This document shows positions 28,305 to 37,432 of a stretch of 64,000 nucleotides of DNA, one piece after another. Every line of letters begins with the position of its first letter. Position 1 is the stretch's first letter. The stretch comes from Klebsiella spallanzanii (lineage in GTDB: Bacteria > Pseudomonadota > Gammaproteobacteria > Enterobacterales > Enterobacteriaceae). The position numbers and the translations under genes were made by a program. Where the stretch lies: contig NZ_CABGGS010000012.1 of NCBI RefSeq assembly GCF_902158555.1, forward strand, positions 1 to 64,000, read 5' to 3'. The notes beneath the pieces are model-generated. The model was not told the origin of the DNA and made no database searches. It was given only the letters and a program-made list of their open reading frames with translations.

Positions 28305-29564
28305 ATGCACATAAAATTCACGCTGCTAACCACTTCGCTCTTCCTGCTTATACCGCAGGCGCAGGCCACCACCTGGAGCTATAGCCCGGCCTCATGGAGT
28401 GAAAATGCGCCAGAAATCTTAGTCTACAGGAAGAGCATCGACGACGAACAAGCACGTTTCGACGGCATTAAATATGATGATCTGCGCCGGGCGGTGGATT
28501 TAAACGGCAAGCAAGAAAAGTACTTTTACAGCGATCGTTCTACCGAAGATGATGAATTTTTTTACTGGGTGACCGATGGCCGTACGATGCTCTGGCGCGG
28601 GCAGCGGGTAATGAATCCGCCCACAACGCCCACCATCGATATCGCCAGCTTTCGCGCCTACGACCGCTTTGCCGTAGATAAATACAGCATTTATTTCAAC
28701 GGCAAGCGGGTCGCCAGCAATCTCGGTAGCTCACACGTTGATCTTACAACGCTCAGAATGAACGCCGGCAGAAACGCCACCACGCTGGCGGATAACAACA
28801 CCCTCTATCTGAAGGGGCAGCCGCAGGGCTTTGGCTCCGCGCATAACGTCGAATGGCTGGGAGAGAAAAGCTGGGATGCGTGCGGCCAGATCGCTGCGAA
28901 TCTGGAAAACAAACCCTCTGATATCCTTATCCGCTTCGCTAACCACATTTACCTGAATGGCGAACCGCTTAGCGCCGACGCGAATAGTTTTCAGGTCGTG
29001 CGCTGGATACCCAATTCGCTGCTGATTTATCGCGATAAAAACGGTACTACCCGCCATATCTTTGGCGGCAGGAAAGGTAAAACCGTCGATTGCGAAGGGC
29101 CTTTTATCGTCGGCGAAACCGACGTGCGGTGGCAAAAAACGGGCAGAAGCGAGGAACAGGCGGAGGTTTTACCCGGCGTTGACCCGGAGCATTTTCGTTT
29201 ACTCACCGATAACGTCGCGCAATATCGCGACCGCCTGTACGTGGATAAACTGTCGTTCTTCGGTGAAAAACAGCTGGAGATCGTGACGCTGGACACGCCG
29301 GATCTGGTGATTAATAGCCGACTCAGCGCGGGGAAAAGCCACGGCTATTTTATTCGCCAGTTCGGGGATGTTCAGGTATTTACCCCCGCCGGAACGCTGC
29401 ATATTCGCAGCGACGAGCCGGATTATGACGATCGCTACGTGTACACCTGGAGCCGTAGTCAGCTTTATCGCCATGCCAGCGGTTGCCCACAGGAGTCCAG
29501 ATTTGACACAGACGCAGAGGGAGATTCAAAGCTCACTCTCGTTGACCAGTGTCTTAAAAATTAG
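28305..29564 (+). CDS. Exported DKNYY-repeat protein, copy 2
   Basis: 419 aa with a signal peptide ending AQA (MHIKFTLLTTSLFLLIPQAQA) and the same architecture as copy 1: FAVDKYSIYFNGKR, WIPNSLLIYRDKNG, DDRYVYTWSRSQLYRH. AAGG eight bases before the ATG supports this start over the upstream in-frame one at 28254. The last 20 or so residues (after HASGCPQES) no longer resemble copy 1, and the stop sits where copy 3 sequence begins, so the 3' end may have been altered by a deletion that fused it to the following copy. Confidence 0.75.
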   Translation: MHIKFTLLTTSLFLLIPQAQATTWSYSPASWSENAPEILVYRKSIDDEQARFDGIKYDDLRRAVDLNGKQEKYFYSDRSTEDDEFFYWVTDGRTMLWRGQRVMNPPTTPTIDIASFRAYDRFAVDKYSIYFNGKRVASNLGSSHVDLTTLRMNAGRNATTLADNNTLYLKGQPQGFGSAHNVEWLGEKSWDACGQIAANLENKPSDILIRFANHIYLNGEPLSADANSFQVVRWIPNSLLIYRDKNGTTRHIFGGRKGKTVDCEGPFIVGETDVRWQKTGRSEEQAEVLPGVDPEHFRLLTDNVAQYRDRLYVDKLSFFGEKQLEIVTLDTPDLVINSRLSAGKSHGYFIRQFGDVQVFTPAGTLHIRSDEPDYDDRYVYTWSRSQLYRHASGCPQESRFDTDAEGDSKLTLVDQCLKN

Positions 29565-30135
29565 CGATGGTCAACAAATCCTGTGGGCGGGTAAAAAAGT
29601 TATCGATGCGGACGTTGCCAGCTTCCCGCCAACGGCCGCTTCGCCGCCGATAAACTCAACCTCTACTTTGACGGCGCGCGTACCGACGATAACCCCGCAG
29701 ATAATCCGCTGGATATGGCGACGCTGGATGTCCGGTTCATTGCTGATTTATATCGTGAAAGACCGCGATTTGCTCGACCAGCGCCTGAGTATTATAAAAA
29801 TTGCCGACCCGGAGTTAGAGCTGGATATCGGGATTAACGTTACCGATAGCAATCGTGCTTACGTAATTAGCGAGGGTAACGTTCGGACCGTCCGGACCGC
29901 TGGCAAGATGGTGCGCATAAAACAGCCCGACGGTGACTTTTCACCGCTATTCGCTCATGACGATCGCTATGTCTATGCATTCCTGGAAGGCGATATGTGG
30001 CGCTATAAAACGGCGCGGCCTGAAGCAGCATATATAGATGATTTTGACGATTTGATTATTGATGAAGGTAAATATCGTCTCTACGGCGCCGAAAGCAAAT
30101 TCATCCCTCACGGCACAGCGGAGAAAAAGAGATGA
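29565..30135 (+). pseudogene. Decayed DKNYY copy 3
   Basis: A third paralogue without start. DGQQILWAGKKV (from 29566) aligns with DGRYVIWAGEIV of copy 1. The next block NGRFAADKLNLYFDGAR reads in a different frame from 29631 up to LDMATLDV, and then the original frame resumes at GSLLIYIVKDRD. About 180 residues present in copies 1 and 2 are missing before the C-terminal part, which ends in HDDRYVYAFLEGDMWRYKTARPE. One frameshift and one internal deletion are thus visible. A spurious 255-codon ORF from 29368 runs through it. Confidence 0.8.
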
Positions 30136-30139
30136 TGGG

Positions 30140-30242
30140 TTTTCCCGGTGGCGCGGGCCGGGCTACGGGTTCACCGCCGTCTGCGAAGCGGTAGCCCGGA
30201 CAGATGCGCAGCATCGCCTCCGGGAACCAGCGCGCAACGCCG
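30140..30242. repeat. REP/BIME-like cluster
   Basis: GC-rich palindromes including GCCGGGCTACGGG and GTAGCCCGGACAGATGCGC...CGCCTCCGGGAA, the Klebsiella-type REP pattern also present at 37299-37387. It lies between the convergent DKNYY remnant and the MocR-type gene. Confidence 0.65.
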
Positions 30243-30252
30243 CTTCCAGGAC

Positions 30253-31713
30253 TTACCCCCAGCATTTTTTTAGCACCTGTATCGACTGCACAATATCCGC
30301 CTCCATAACCCCAGCAAATCCCAGCACGATACCGTAATGGTGGCGGCTTTCCGGCGTGTCGGGGATCCACAGCGCGCTCAGCGGCGTAATCTCAACCCCA
30401 GCCGCCTGAGCCTGGCTCACAAGGCGACTTTCCGTTTCAGCATCATCCAGCGTAATCGCCGCATGTAGCCCCGACGCCACCTCCGGCATTACCCCGATAT
30501 GGCTCAGATGCTGATTCCATTCCGCCAGCAGCAAATCGCGGCGGCGTTTGCTGATCCTGCGCATCCGCCGGATATGGGGCTGAAAATGACCTTCCGAAAT
30601 AAAGCTCGCCATCACCTGCTGATCGTTCATCGGCGGCTGGCGAGTCGAGAGCGTGCGCAGCAGGTTCAGCGGCTCCACCAGCTGCTGCGGAACCACCATA
30701 TAGCCCAGACGCAGCGCGGGATACATCACCTTTGAAAACGAGCCGATATAGATAACCCGGTGGCGGTTATCCAGCGCGGCGAGCGGCATCAGCGGCGTGC
30801 CGTTATAGCGGTACTCGCCGTCATAATCATCTTCTATAATCCACGCCTGCTGCTTTCTGGCCCATTCCAGCAGCGCCATCCGTCGCGACAGCGACAGCGT
30901 CGCCCCCGTCGGGTACTGGCACGATGGGCTGACGTAGATCATTCGGGCATCGGGATGATCGGCCAGCTGCGCCGTCTGAAGCCCCTCGTCATCGACATTA
31001 ATCGCTTTAATATTCAACCCCAGACAAGAAAAGACCCCCGCCGCCGCCCAGTGGCAGGGGTTTTCCATAATAACCTCCTGCCCTACGTGCAGCAGCAGGG
31101 CGGTACAGAGCATAATCGCCTGCTGCGCGCCGAGAGTAATAATGACCTGAGCCGGATCGCACTTCAGCCCGCGCGAGGTGTGCAGATAGCTGGCAATCAG
31201 CTCCCGTAGCTGGAGATCTCCCGCCGGCACGCCGTAGCCCATCTGCGCGATGGGCCGACGCCGCCAGAAACGGTTCTGTAGCCGCGACCAGGTTTCAAAC
31301 GGGAAGTGGTCCACCGCGGGCATCCCGATACGAAACGCTTTCGGCGGGCCATCATGGACAAAATGGCGGTTAAACCGCGCCGTCAGCGGAAAACGTAAAT
31401 CTACGCGCAAAGCGGGAATTTCCGGTACCTCCGGCCCCTCCTCTGCCTCCTGCCCCCGATAGCGAATATAGGTACCATCTCCCTGCCGGGTCTCAATCAA
31501 ATCGTCGGCATATAAACGTTCGTAGACCGATACCACCGTATTACGCGAAACGCCCAGTAGCCGCGCCAGCTCACGCGTGGCAGGTAGCTTCGCGCCGTGA
31601 AGGCCTGGCGTGCTCACCATCTTCTCTCTCAGCGCCTGATAGAGCTGCTCGCTGCGTCTACGCCCGGCATCCAGCTTAATCCCGGTTAAATCAAAAGGCA
31701 GAGTGACCGGCAA
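30253..31713 (-). CDS. MocR/PdxR-type regulator (GntR HTH fused to aminotransferase fold)
   Basis: A 486-aa chimeric transcription factor. The N-terminal GntR winged helix covers about residues 15-80 (LPATRELARLLGVSRNTVVSVYERL). The C-terminal two thirds resemble fold-type I aminotransferases with the PLP-binding lysine in GSFSKVMYPALRLGY. Such proteins bind PLP but usually act as regulators of vitamin B6, GABA, taurine or other amine genes. The start is TTG with AAGG seven bases upstream. It is divergent from an amidohydrolase and MFS genes, its likely targets. The inducer is unknown. Confidence 0.88.
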   Translation of the reverse strand: MPVTLPFDLTGIKLDAGRRRSEQLYQALREKMVSTPGLHGAKLPATRELARLLGVSRNTVVSVYERLYADDLIETRQGDGTYIRYRGQEAEEGPEVPEIPALRVDLRFPLTARFNRHFVHDGPPKAFRIGMPAVDHFPFETWSRLQNRFWRRRPIAQMGYGVPAGDLQLRELIASYLHTSRGLKCDPAQVIITLGAQQAIMLCTALLLHVGQEVIMENPCHWAAAGVFSCLGLNIKAINVDDEGLQTAQLADHPDARMIYVSPSCQYPTGATLSLSRRMALLEWARKQQAWIIEDDYDGEYRYNGTPLMPLAALDNRHRVIYIGSFSKVMYPALRLGYMVVPQQLVEPLNLLRTLSTRQPPMNDQQVMASFISEGHFQPHIRRMRRISKRRRDLLLAEWNQHLSHIGVMPEVASGLHAAITLDDAETESRLVSQAQAAGVEITPLSALWIPDTPESRHHYGIVLGFAGVMEADIVQSIQVLKKCWG

Positions 31714-31714
31714 A

Positions 31715-31782
31715 TTGGCACCTTAATCTCGTAGGTTTTTGGCACTGTTATACATCCAATATGACTATTAGCATAGATGTAT
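31715..31782. promoter_or_regulatory. Candidate MocR-type operator region
   Basis: In the 132-bp divergent gap there is a direct repeat TTGGCAC at 31715-31721 and 31739-31745 (24 bp apart) and an inverted repeat ATACATC (31750-31756) / GATGTAT (31776-31782). MocR-type proteins typically bind spaced direct or inverted repeats of this kind between themselves and their target. Confidence 0.45.
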
Positions 31783-31845
31783 TAATACTCATGATGAATG
31801 TTATGCCTTTCATCACCTTCTGAACCCTGAAAGATCGAGCCTATT

Positions 31846-33492
31846 ATGTCAGCATCAGAAATCACGATTTTTGCCGCTAAAAAAATTATTACTATGTGCC
31901 CGAACCGCCCGGAAACGACCCACGTTGCGGTCCGCGGCGACCGTATTTTAGGCACCGGTACGCTTGAAGAACTCTCCGGTTTTGGCGAATACCAGCTCGA
32001 CAATACCTTTGCCGATAAAGTGCTGATGCCGGGCCTGATTGAAGCCCATTCACACGTCACCGGCGGCGGCATGTGGCAGTTCCCTTATGTGGGCTACTAC
32101 GACCGCCCGGACCATACCGGTAAGGTCTGGAAAGGCTGCCGCTCCTTTGATGACGTCGTCAGCGCGCTGCAGGCCGTTGAACGTGAGATGACCGATCCGC
32201 ACGCGCCGCTTATCGCCTGGGGCGTTGACCCGATTTATTTCGGCAGCGAAAAGCTGGGCCGCGAGCATCTGGACCGCGTATCCACCACCCGTCCGGTCGC
32301 CGTTATCCATATGAGCATCCATCTGATGGGCGCCAACACCGCCGCGCTGCACGATTGCGGGATTTTTGACGATTGCCAGATTGAAGGGGTGGTGAAAAAC
32401 GCCGACGGTACGCTGCACGGCGAACTGGTGGAGTTCGCCGCCATGGGGCCAATCCTGAACAAATATGGCTTCTGGGACGAACTGACTACCGAAATCGCCA
32501 TCGCCAATTTCGGCCAGGAAGCGTTCCGCGCGGGCTGCACCAGCGCCGCCGATATGGGCCTGACCGATTTCAGCAACCCGGAACTGATGACCAACTACAT
32601 CCGTATGACTCGCGAAGAAGACTTCCCGATCCGTCTGCTGGTGGCCTACGGCCCTCCGTTCGTCAAAAAACCGTTCCAGGAAGCACTGGATTTCGCGCCG
32701 GACGTGATGCGCCACGGTCACGAAAAAATGCACTTCGGCCCGATGAAAATCTTCCTCGACGGCTCTATCCAGGGCGGTTCCGGGCGTATGCTGGAGCCAT
32801 TCTACTATCTGGACGGCCACAACGGCGCGTGGAACGCCACCCCGGAAGAGGTGGAGCAGCAGGTCTACGACATTATGTCCCGCGGCTATCAGGTTCACTG
32901 CCACTGTAACGGCGATGAAGCCTCGGAAGCGTTTATTAAAGCCGTCGAGAAAACCCTGAATCGCATTCCGGCGGTTAACCACCGCGCGGTGATGCAGCAC
33001 GCGCAGATGCTGCGTGAAGATCAGTTCAAGCGCATCAAAGAGATCGGCATGTGCGTCAACTTCTTCAGCAACCACGTCTACTACTGGGGCGATCAGCACT
33101 ACAGCAAAACCATGGGCCCGGAGCGCGCGATGCGCATGGACGCCTGCGGCAGCGCGGTGCGTCACGGTATTCCTTTCGCCTTCCACAGCGACTGCGGCAT
33201 CACCCCCATCAACCCGCTGTTCACCGGCTGGTGCGCGGTTAACCGCCTGACGGCTTCCGGGCGCGTGCTGGGCGAAGCGGAGAAAATCACCGTCGATCAA
33301 GCGCTGTACGCGATGACCCTCGGCGCGGCGTGGACCATGAAGATGGACCACCTGATCGGCAGCATCGAATGTGGCAAATACGCCGACTTCACCGTGCTGG
33401 AAGACGATCCGCAGGCCATCGAGCCTATCCAGCTTAAAGACGTGAAGGTCTGGGGCACCGTGCTGGGCGGTAAGAAACAGCAAATCCAGTAA
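31846..33492 (+). CDS. Amidohydrolase family 3 (YtcJ-like) metal-dependent hydrolase
   Basis: A 548-aa amidohydrolase-superfamily enzyme. An N-terminal beta-sandwich piece precedes the first metal motif EAHSH (His68, His70). Later ligands are in CHCNGDEA, HAQML and FHSDCGITPINPL. The C-terminal beta-sandwich has the typical IGSIECGKYADFTVLEDDP segment. YtcJ-like enzymes cleave cyclic or linear amides and related bonds; this one has no signal peptide and its substrate is unknown. It starts the putative operon with two MFS transporters and is divergent from the MocR-type regulator. The Shine-Dalgarno is weak. Confidence 0.85.
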   Translation: MSASEITIFAAKKIITMCPNRPETTHVAVRGDRILGTGTLEELSGFGEYQLDNTFADKVLMPGLIEAHSHVTGGGMWQFPYVGYYDRPDHTGKVWKGCRSFDDVVSALQAVEREMTDPHAPLIAWGVDPIYFGSEKLGREHLDRVSTTRPVAVIHMSIHLMGANTAALHDCGIFDDCQIEGVVKNADGTLHGELVEFAAMGPILNKYGFWDELTTEIAIANFGQEAFRAGCTSAADMGLTDFSNPELMTNYIRMTREEDFPIRLLVAYGPPFVKKPFQEALDFAPDVMRHGHEKMHFGPMKIFLDGSIQGGSGRMLEPFYYLDGHNGAWNATPEEVEQQVYDIMSRGYQVHCHCNGDEASEAFIKAVEKTLNRIPAVNHRAVMQHAQMLREDQFKRIKEIGMCVNFFSNHVYYWGDQHYSKTMGPERAMRMDACGSAVRHGIPFAFHSDCGITPINPLFTGWCAVNRLTASGRVLGEAEKITVDQALYAMTLGAAWTMKMDHLIGSIECGKYADFTVLEDDPQAIEPIQLKDVKVWGTVLGGKKQQIQ

Positions 33493-33510
33493 CCCTTTTG
33501 CGAACGTGAC

Positions 33511-33534
33511 CCACCCGACGCCAGCGTCGGGTGG
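33511..33534 (+). other. Hairpin between amidohydrolase and MFS genes
   Basis: Perfect 10-bp stem CCACCCGACG-CCAG-CGTCGGGTGG in the 78-bp gap, without U-tract. It probably protects or processes the mRNA, allowing different levels of hydrolase and transporter. Confidence 0.55.
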
Positions 33535-33570
33535 ATAGCTATTGTCTGAAATTAACCACAGAACACAGTT

Positions 33571-35247
33571 ATGACAAAGAAATCCGTTAATTACTCTGCG
33601 GGAGCATCGCATAATGCCTCCGCTGACACCGCCATGAAGTGGCTGCCGCTGCTGGTGCTGTGTCTTGCCCAGCTCTCAACGTCCGGCGATAACGCCACCC
33701 TGAGTATCGCCACCGGCGCGCTGGTCAGCGACCTGCACGCGTCGATGGATCTCATCAGCATCGCCAACGCCATGTACTCGCTGGCCGCAGGTTCCCTGAT
33801 GGTCGCCGCCGGGATGGCCGGGCTTATCGTCGGCTGGAAAAAAACCTTCCGCATCGGCTGCGCGCTGCTGTTCCTTGCCGAACTGACCGCGTATTTCTCG
33901 CCGAACATGCTGGTCTTCACCTACGGCGCCCGCCTGCTTTCCGGCATCGGCGGAAGCTTTATGATCCCTTCGGTACTGGGGCTTATCGCCAGTAACTACA
34001 AAGGCCGCCAGCAGGCGATCGCCTTTGGCGCTATCGGCGCAGCAAGCGGGGTTTCCTTCGCCGCCGGGCCGTTGATTTGCGGCCTGCTGGTTGACCATCT
34101 CGGCTGGCGCGCGGCCTTTGCCGCCATCGCCTGCCTGTGTATCGTGATCTTCAGCGGCTCCTTCCTGGTGCCGACGCCGGCCAAACCAGAACGCAAAGTG
34201 GTGTTCGATCTGCCGGGCGTGGTCCTGACCGTTATTGGCCTGTTCAGCGTGATCCTCGGCTTCCTGAAGGTATCGAGCTGGGGTCTGTTCACGCCGTTCA
34301 ACGCGCCGTTCACCGTGATGGGCCTCAGCCCGGCGCCGTTCCTGGTGCTGTTTGGCCTGATCGTGCTGGCGATTATGCTCAAGTGGGAGCACCATCGCGA
34401 AGCCACCACCGGCAGCGCGCTGATCCCGCTATCGTTCCTCGCGACGCCGCAGGTGCGTAACGGTCTATATCTGACGGCGTTTATCTTCCTCGCCTACGGT
34501 TCCGGCATTTTCGTCACCGTGAGCTTTGTGCAGGTTGTCGCCGGACTGAACGGTATCGAAACCGGCCTGCTGATCCTGCCGTTTGCGCTGGGCGTGGTGG
34601 TCTGCTCGCTGGGCCTGCCGATCGTCTGGAAAAATGCGAACCCGAAACGGATGTGCCAGAGCGCGCTGTTAATCGGCACATTAGGCTCCGTCCTGTGCAT
34701 CTTCGGCTTTGGTCCGTCCGATTTCAGCATGATCGTACCGGTAGGGATGTGTCTGATTGGCGTCAGCATGGGTATCGTTTCCGCCTACTCCAGCTATATT
34801 GTAACCAGCGCCCTGCCGGCGCGGGATGCGCAGCAGTCCGGCGGCGTCCAGGCGACATCGCGTAACGTCGGCCAGGCGATCGGCGTGGCGGTCTGCGGCA
34901 TGGTGATGCTGACGGCAATCACCATGACGGTACAGGATATGGCGAGCCATGACGCTTCGCTGAGCCAGGATACGCAGCAGAAAGTGGCGAATATTTCCGT
35001 CATCCCTTACCTCAGCGATACTGGCTTCTCGAAGCTGATGCTGGACCAGGGCGTTAACCAGAAAGATGTGACGGAGTTGAACCAGGTGTACAAAACCGCT
35101 CGTCTGAAAGCCACGCGGGCGGGTATGGTGGCGACCGCGGTCATGACGCTGCTGTTTTTATTCGGGACACGCAATCTTCCTGTCCGCGCCAAAGGTTCCG
35201 ATGACGCCGCAGGAGAAGAACCGCGTGCTAAGAAGTCTAAAATCTGA
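33571..35247 (+). CDS. MFS transporter, DHA2 (EmrB/QacA-like) family
   Basis: A 558-aa integral membrane protein with about 14 hydrophobic segments. Early segments carry the DHA2 hallmarks: SGDNATLSIA in TM1, GWKKTFRIG loop, TYGARLLSGIGGSFMIPS (motif B-like Arg) and the motif C-like GAASGVSFAAGPLICG. Family members export drugs or metabolites with protons. Being between an amidohydrolase and a second MFS paralogue, it probably moves the substrate or product of that enzyme. A terminator follows. Confidence 0.87.
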   Translation: MTKKSVNYSAGASHNASADTAMKWLPLLVLCLAQLSTSGDNATLSIATGALVSDLHASMDLISIANAMYSLAAGSLMVAAGMAGLIVGWKKTFRIGCALLFLAELTAYFSPNMLVFTYGARLLSGIGGSFMIPSVLGLIASNYKGRQQAIAFGAIGAASGVSFAAGPLICGLLVDHLGWRAAFAAIACLCIVIFSGSFLVPTPAKPERKVVFDLPGVVLTVIGLFSVILGFLKVSSWGLFTPFNAPFTVMGLSPAPFLVLFGLIVLAIMLKWEHHREATTGSALIPLSFLATPQVRNGLYLTAFIFLAYGSGIFVTVSFVQVVAGLNGIETGLLILPFALGVVVCSLGLPIVWKNANPKRMCQSALLIGTLGSVLCIFGFGPSDFSMIVPVGMCLIGVSMGIVSAYSSYIVTSALPARDAQQSGGVQATSRNVGQAIGVAVCGMVMLTAITMTVQDMASHDASLSQDTQQKVANISVIPYLSDTGFSKLMLDQGVNQKDVTELNQVYKTARLKATRAGMVATAVMTLLFLFGTRNLPVRAKGSDDAAGEEPRAKKSKI

Positions 35248-35275
35248 GTTAAGACTTAAAAATAACTAACAACAA

Positions 35276-35308
35276 CGCGCCCCTCCCGCGAGGAAGGGCG
35301 CGTTTTTT
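35276..35308 (+). terminator. Rho-independent terminator after the first MFS gene
   Basis: CGCGCCCCTCC / GGAAGGGCGCG stem with one mismatch and a short loop, followed by TTTTTT. It should end most transcripts from the amidohydrolase-MFS operon before the second MFS gene. Confidence 0.85.
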
Positions 35309-35333
35309 CGTTTCTATTAAGAAGGAACAATCT

Positions 35334-36917
35334 GTGACCAATAACCCTACACCTAAAAACTGGTTACCTTTGATTGTCTTGTGTTGCGCACAATTTCTGG
35401 CCTCCGCCGACAACGTGACGTTAAGCATTGCGACGCAGGCGCTCATGAACGACCTGCACGCTACGCTTGGGCAGATTAGTACAGCGAATACCATGTACCC
35501 GCTGATCGCGGGCACGTTTATGGTCGCAGGTGGAATGCTGGGGTGCATCTGGGGCTGGCGGATGCTGTTTCGCATTGGCTGCCTGATTTTTATCCTCGCC
35601 GAAGCCTGCGCCTTTTTTTCGCCCTCCATCACCGTCTTCACCTAGGGCGCCCGTCTGGCCGCCGGGATTGGCGGCAGCCTGATGATCCCCGCTGTGTTCG
35701 GACTGATCTCCGCGCTGTATCAGCAGCGACGACGAGTCGCCGCTTTTGGCGCGCTTGGCGCCTCCAGCGGCATATCGTTCGCCTGTGGGCCAATTTTATG
35801 CGGATATTTGCTGGACCACACGGGCTGGCGCATCGCCTTTGCCTCGCTGGGTCTGCTGGCGCTGCTTATCCTGCTCTGTTCTGCCATCATCCCTGCAGCA
35901 GAAAAAAAACGCACATCAATTCCGTTCGATACTCCGGGTTTTCTGTTAGGTACTCTCGGGCTGTTTCTGACTATTTTCGGCATTCTACGCATCCCCGTCT
36001 GGGGGCTGATTATGCCTTTTAACGCCGACACCACCTTTCTCGGCCTGAGCCCCGCGCCTTTTGTCACCCTCTCCGGCCTTATCGTGCTGCTGGCGATGTT
36101 GCGCTGGGAACGCCACTTTGAAGCCCGCACCGGCTACGCGCTGCTTCCCGCCGTCTTCCTCCATACCCGCCTGGTACGCCACGGACTCTGCCTCACCGGA
36201 TGGATCTTCTTCGCCTACAGCTCCGCCATTTTCACCGTGGTCAGCTTTGCGCAGATCGTCAAAAACTTATCGGCAATGGAAACCGGAATGCTGATATTGC
36301 CGTTCGCAATTTGCCTGTCCGCCTGCTCGCTGGGGTTGCCGCTGTGTATCCACCAACGCAATCCCCGCCGCCAGTGCCAGATGGGGCTACTCGCGGGGAT
36401 GGTCGGCGCGCTCGCCGCAGCCGCGGCGCTGCACGTGAGCGGCTTCAATCACTGGCTGATGGCATCGGGACTGTGTCTGATCGGCGCGGGTATGGGGACG
36501 ATAGCCGCCAATGCCCCGGTTCTGGTCACCACCGGCGCCGGAAACCAGCACGCGGAACAGTCCGGCGGCGTTCAGGCCGCTTCGCGCGATATCGGACAGG
36601 CGTTGGGAATGGCGCTCATCAGTACGGTGATGCTGACGTTCTTAACTTTTTCGATGAAATATCAGGTTCAACACGACCTGGCGATCGGGCAATCCGCCAG
36701 GCAGATAATCGAGCATCTGGCTTTTGTCCCCTGGATTAGCGATCGTGCCTTTCATCAGTTTATCCAGACGCAAAACCTGGCGACCGACGATCTCTTTGGC
36801 ATCCTGCGGCATTATCAGCAGAGCCGGATGCAGAGCACGCGCTATGGGCTGCTGGCAATGGTGGTCATCACCCTGGTGCTGCTTATCCGCCTGCGCAATC
36901 TGCCGAAGTCAGCGTAG
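35334..36917 (+). pseudogene. Second DHA2-type MFS transporter, interrupted by one amber codon
   Basis: A paralogue of the upstream MFS protein (TM1 SADNVTLSIATQALMNDLHA; GASSGISFACGPILCG). A GTG start with AAGGA upstream gives a 527-codon frame that is intact except for TAG at 35643-35645. The upstream paralogue has TAC (Tyr) at the same place (FTYGARL against FT-stop-GARL), so a single base change explains the break. The remainder (35646-36917) reads openly in the same frame to a normal C-terminus. Recent inactivation, or a base-calling error; without suppression, only about 103 residues are made. Confidence 0.85.
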
Positions 36918-36961
36918 ATTGCGCTATACTGCCGCCACTATCAAAAAAGCGGGACAAAACC

Positions 36962-37282
36962 ATGAACGACAGTGAATTCCATCGCCTGGCCGATACCCTG
37001 TGGATGACCATCGAAGAACGTCTGGATGACTGGGACGGCGACAGCGATATCGACTGTGAAATCAACGGCGGCGTGCTGACCATCAGCTTTGAAAACGGCA
37101 GCAAAATTATTATCAACCGTCAGGAGCCGCTGCATCAGGTGTGGCTGGCAACAAAACAAGGCGGCTACCATTTCGACTTAAAAGGCGATGAGTGGGTTTG
37201 CGACCGTAGCGGTGAAACCTTCTGGGATCTGCTGGAACAGGCGGCAACGAATCAGGCCGGTGAAGAAGTGAGTTTTCGCTAA
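36962..37282 (+). CDS. cyaY: Frataxin-like iron-sulfur cluster assembly protein CyaY
   Basis: 106 aa, the E. coli length; binds iron and regulates IscS in Fe-S cluster assembly. The acidic N-terminal helix [15 protein letters not shown] and the strand [16 protein letters not shown] and [15 protein letters not shown] are frataxin hallmarks. Convergent with cyaA, as in E. coli. Confidence 0.97.
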   Translation: MNDSEFHRLADTLWMTIEERLDDWDGDSDIDCEINGGVLTISFENGSKIIINRQEPLHQVWLATKQGGYHFDLKGDEWVCDRSGETFWDLLEQAATNQAGEEVSFR

Positions 37283-37298
37283 GGTAGCAAACTTCGAT

Positions 37299-37387
37299 TT
37301 TCCCCGGAGGCGCTGCTAACGCATCTGTCCGGGCTACACGATACCGCACGTACTCGTAGCCCGGGCAAGCGAAGCGCCCTCGGGAAG
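37299..37387. repeat. BIME: two inverted REP sequences between cyaY and cyaA
   Basis: TCCCCGGAGGCGCTGC...GTCCGGGCTAC and, in opposite orientation, GTAGCCCGGGCAAGC...GCGCCCTCGGGAA, separated by about 20 bp. Convergent genes are the usual site of such pairs; they may end transcription and bind gyrase. Confidence 0.75.
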
Positions 37388-37432
37388 TTCACCGGCACCA
37401 GATTTCAGACCGGTCACTCCCCCGCATCAGGT

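Noticed and set aside
29368-30135. 255-codon ORF overlapping DKNYY copies 2 and 3
   Set aside because: The first third is copy 2 read in the wrong frame; only the later part is real, as a decayed copy.
32050-33612. 520-codon antisense ORF opposite the amidohydrolase
   Set aside because: Same reason; the sense strand encodes a recognisable full-length enzyme.
35643-35645. Amber codon as a recoding site (pyrrolysine or other)
   Set aside because: The paralogue has Tyr here, no recoding structure or pyrrolysine genes are seen, and enterobacteria do not use this code.
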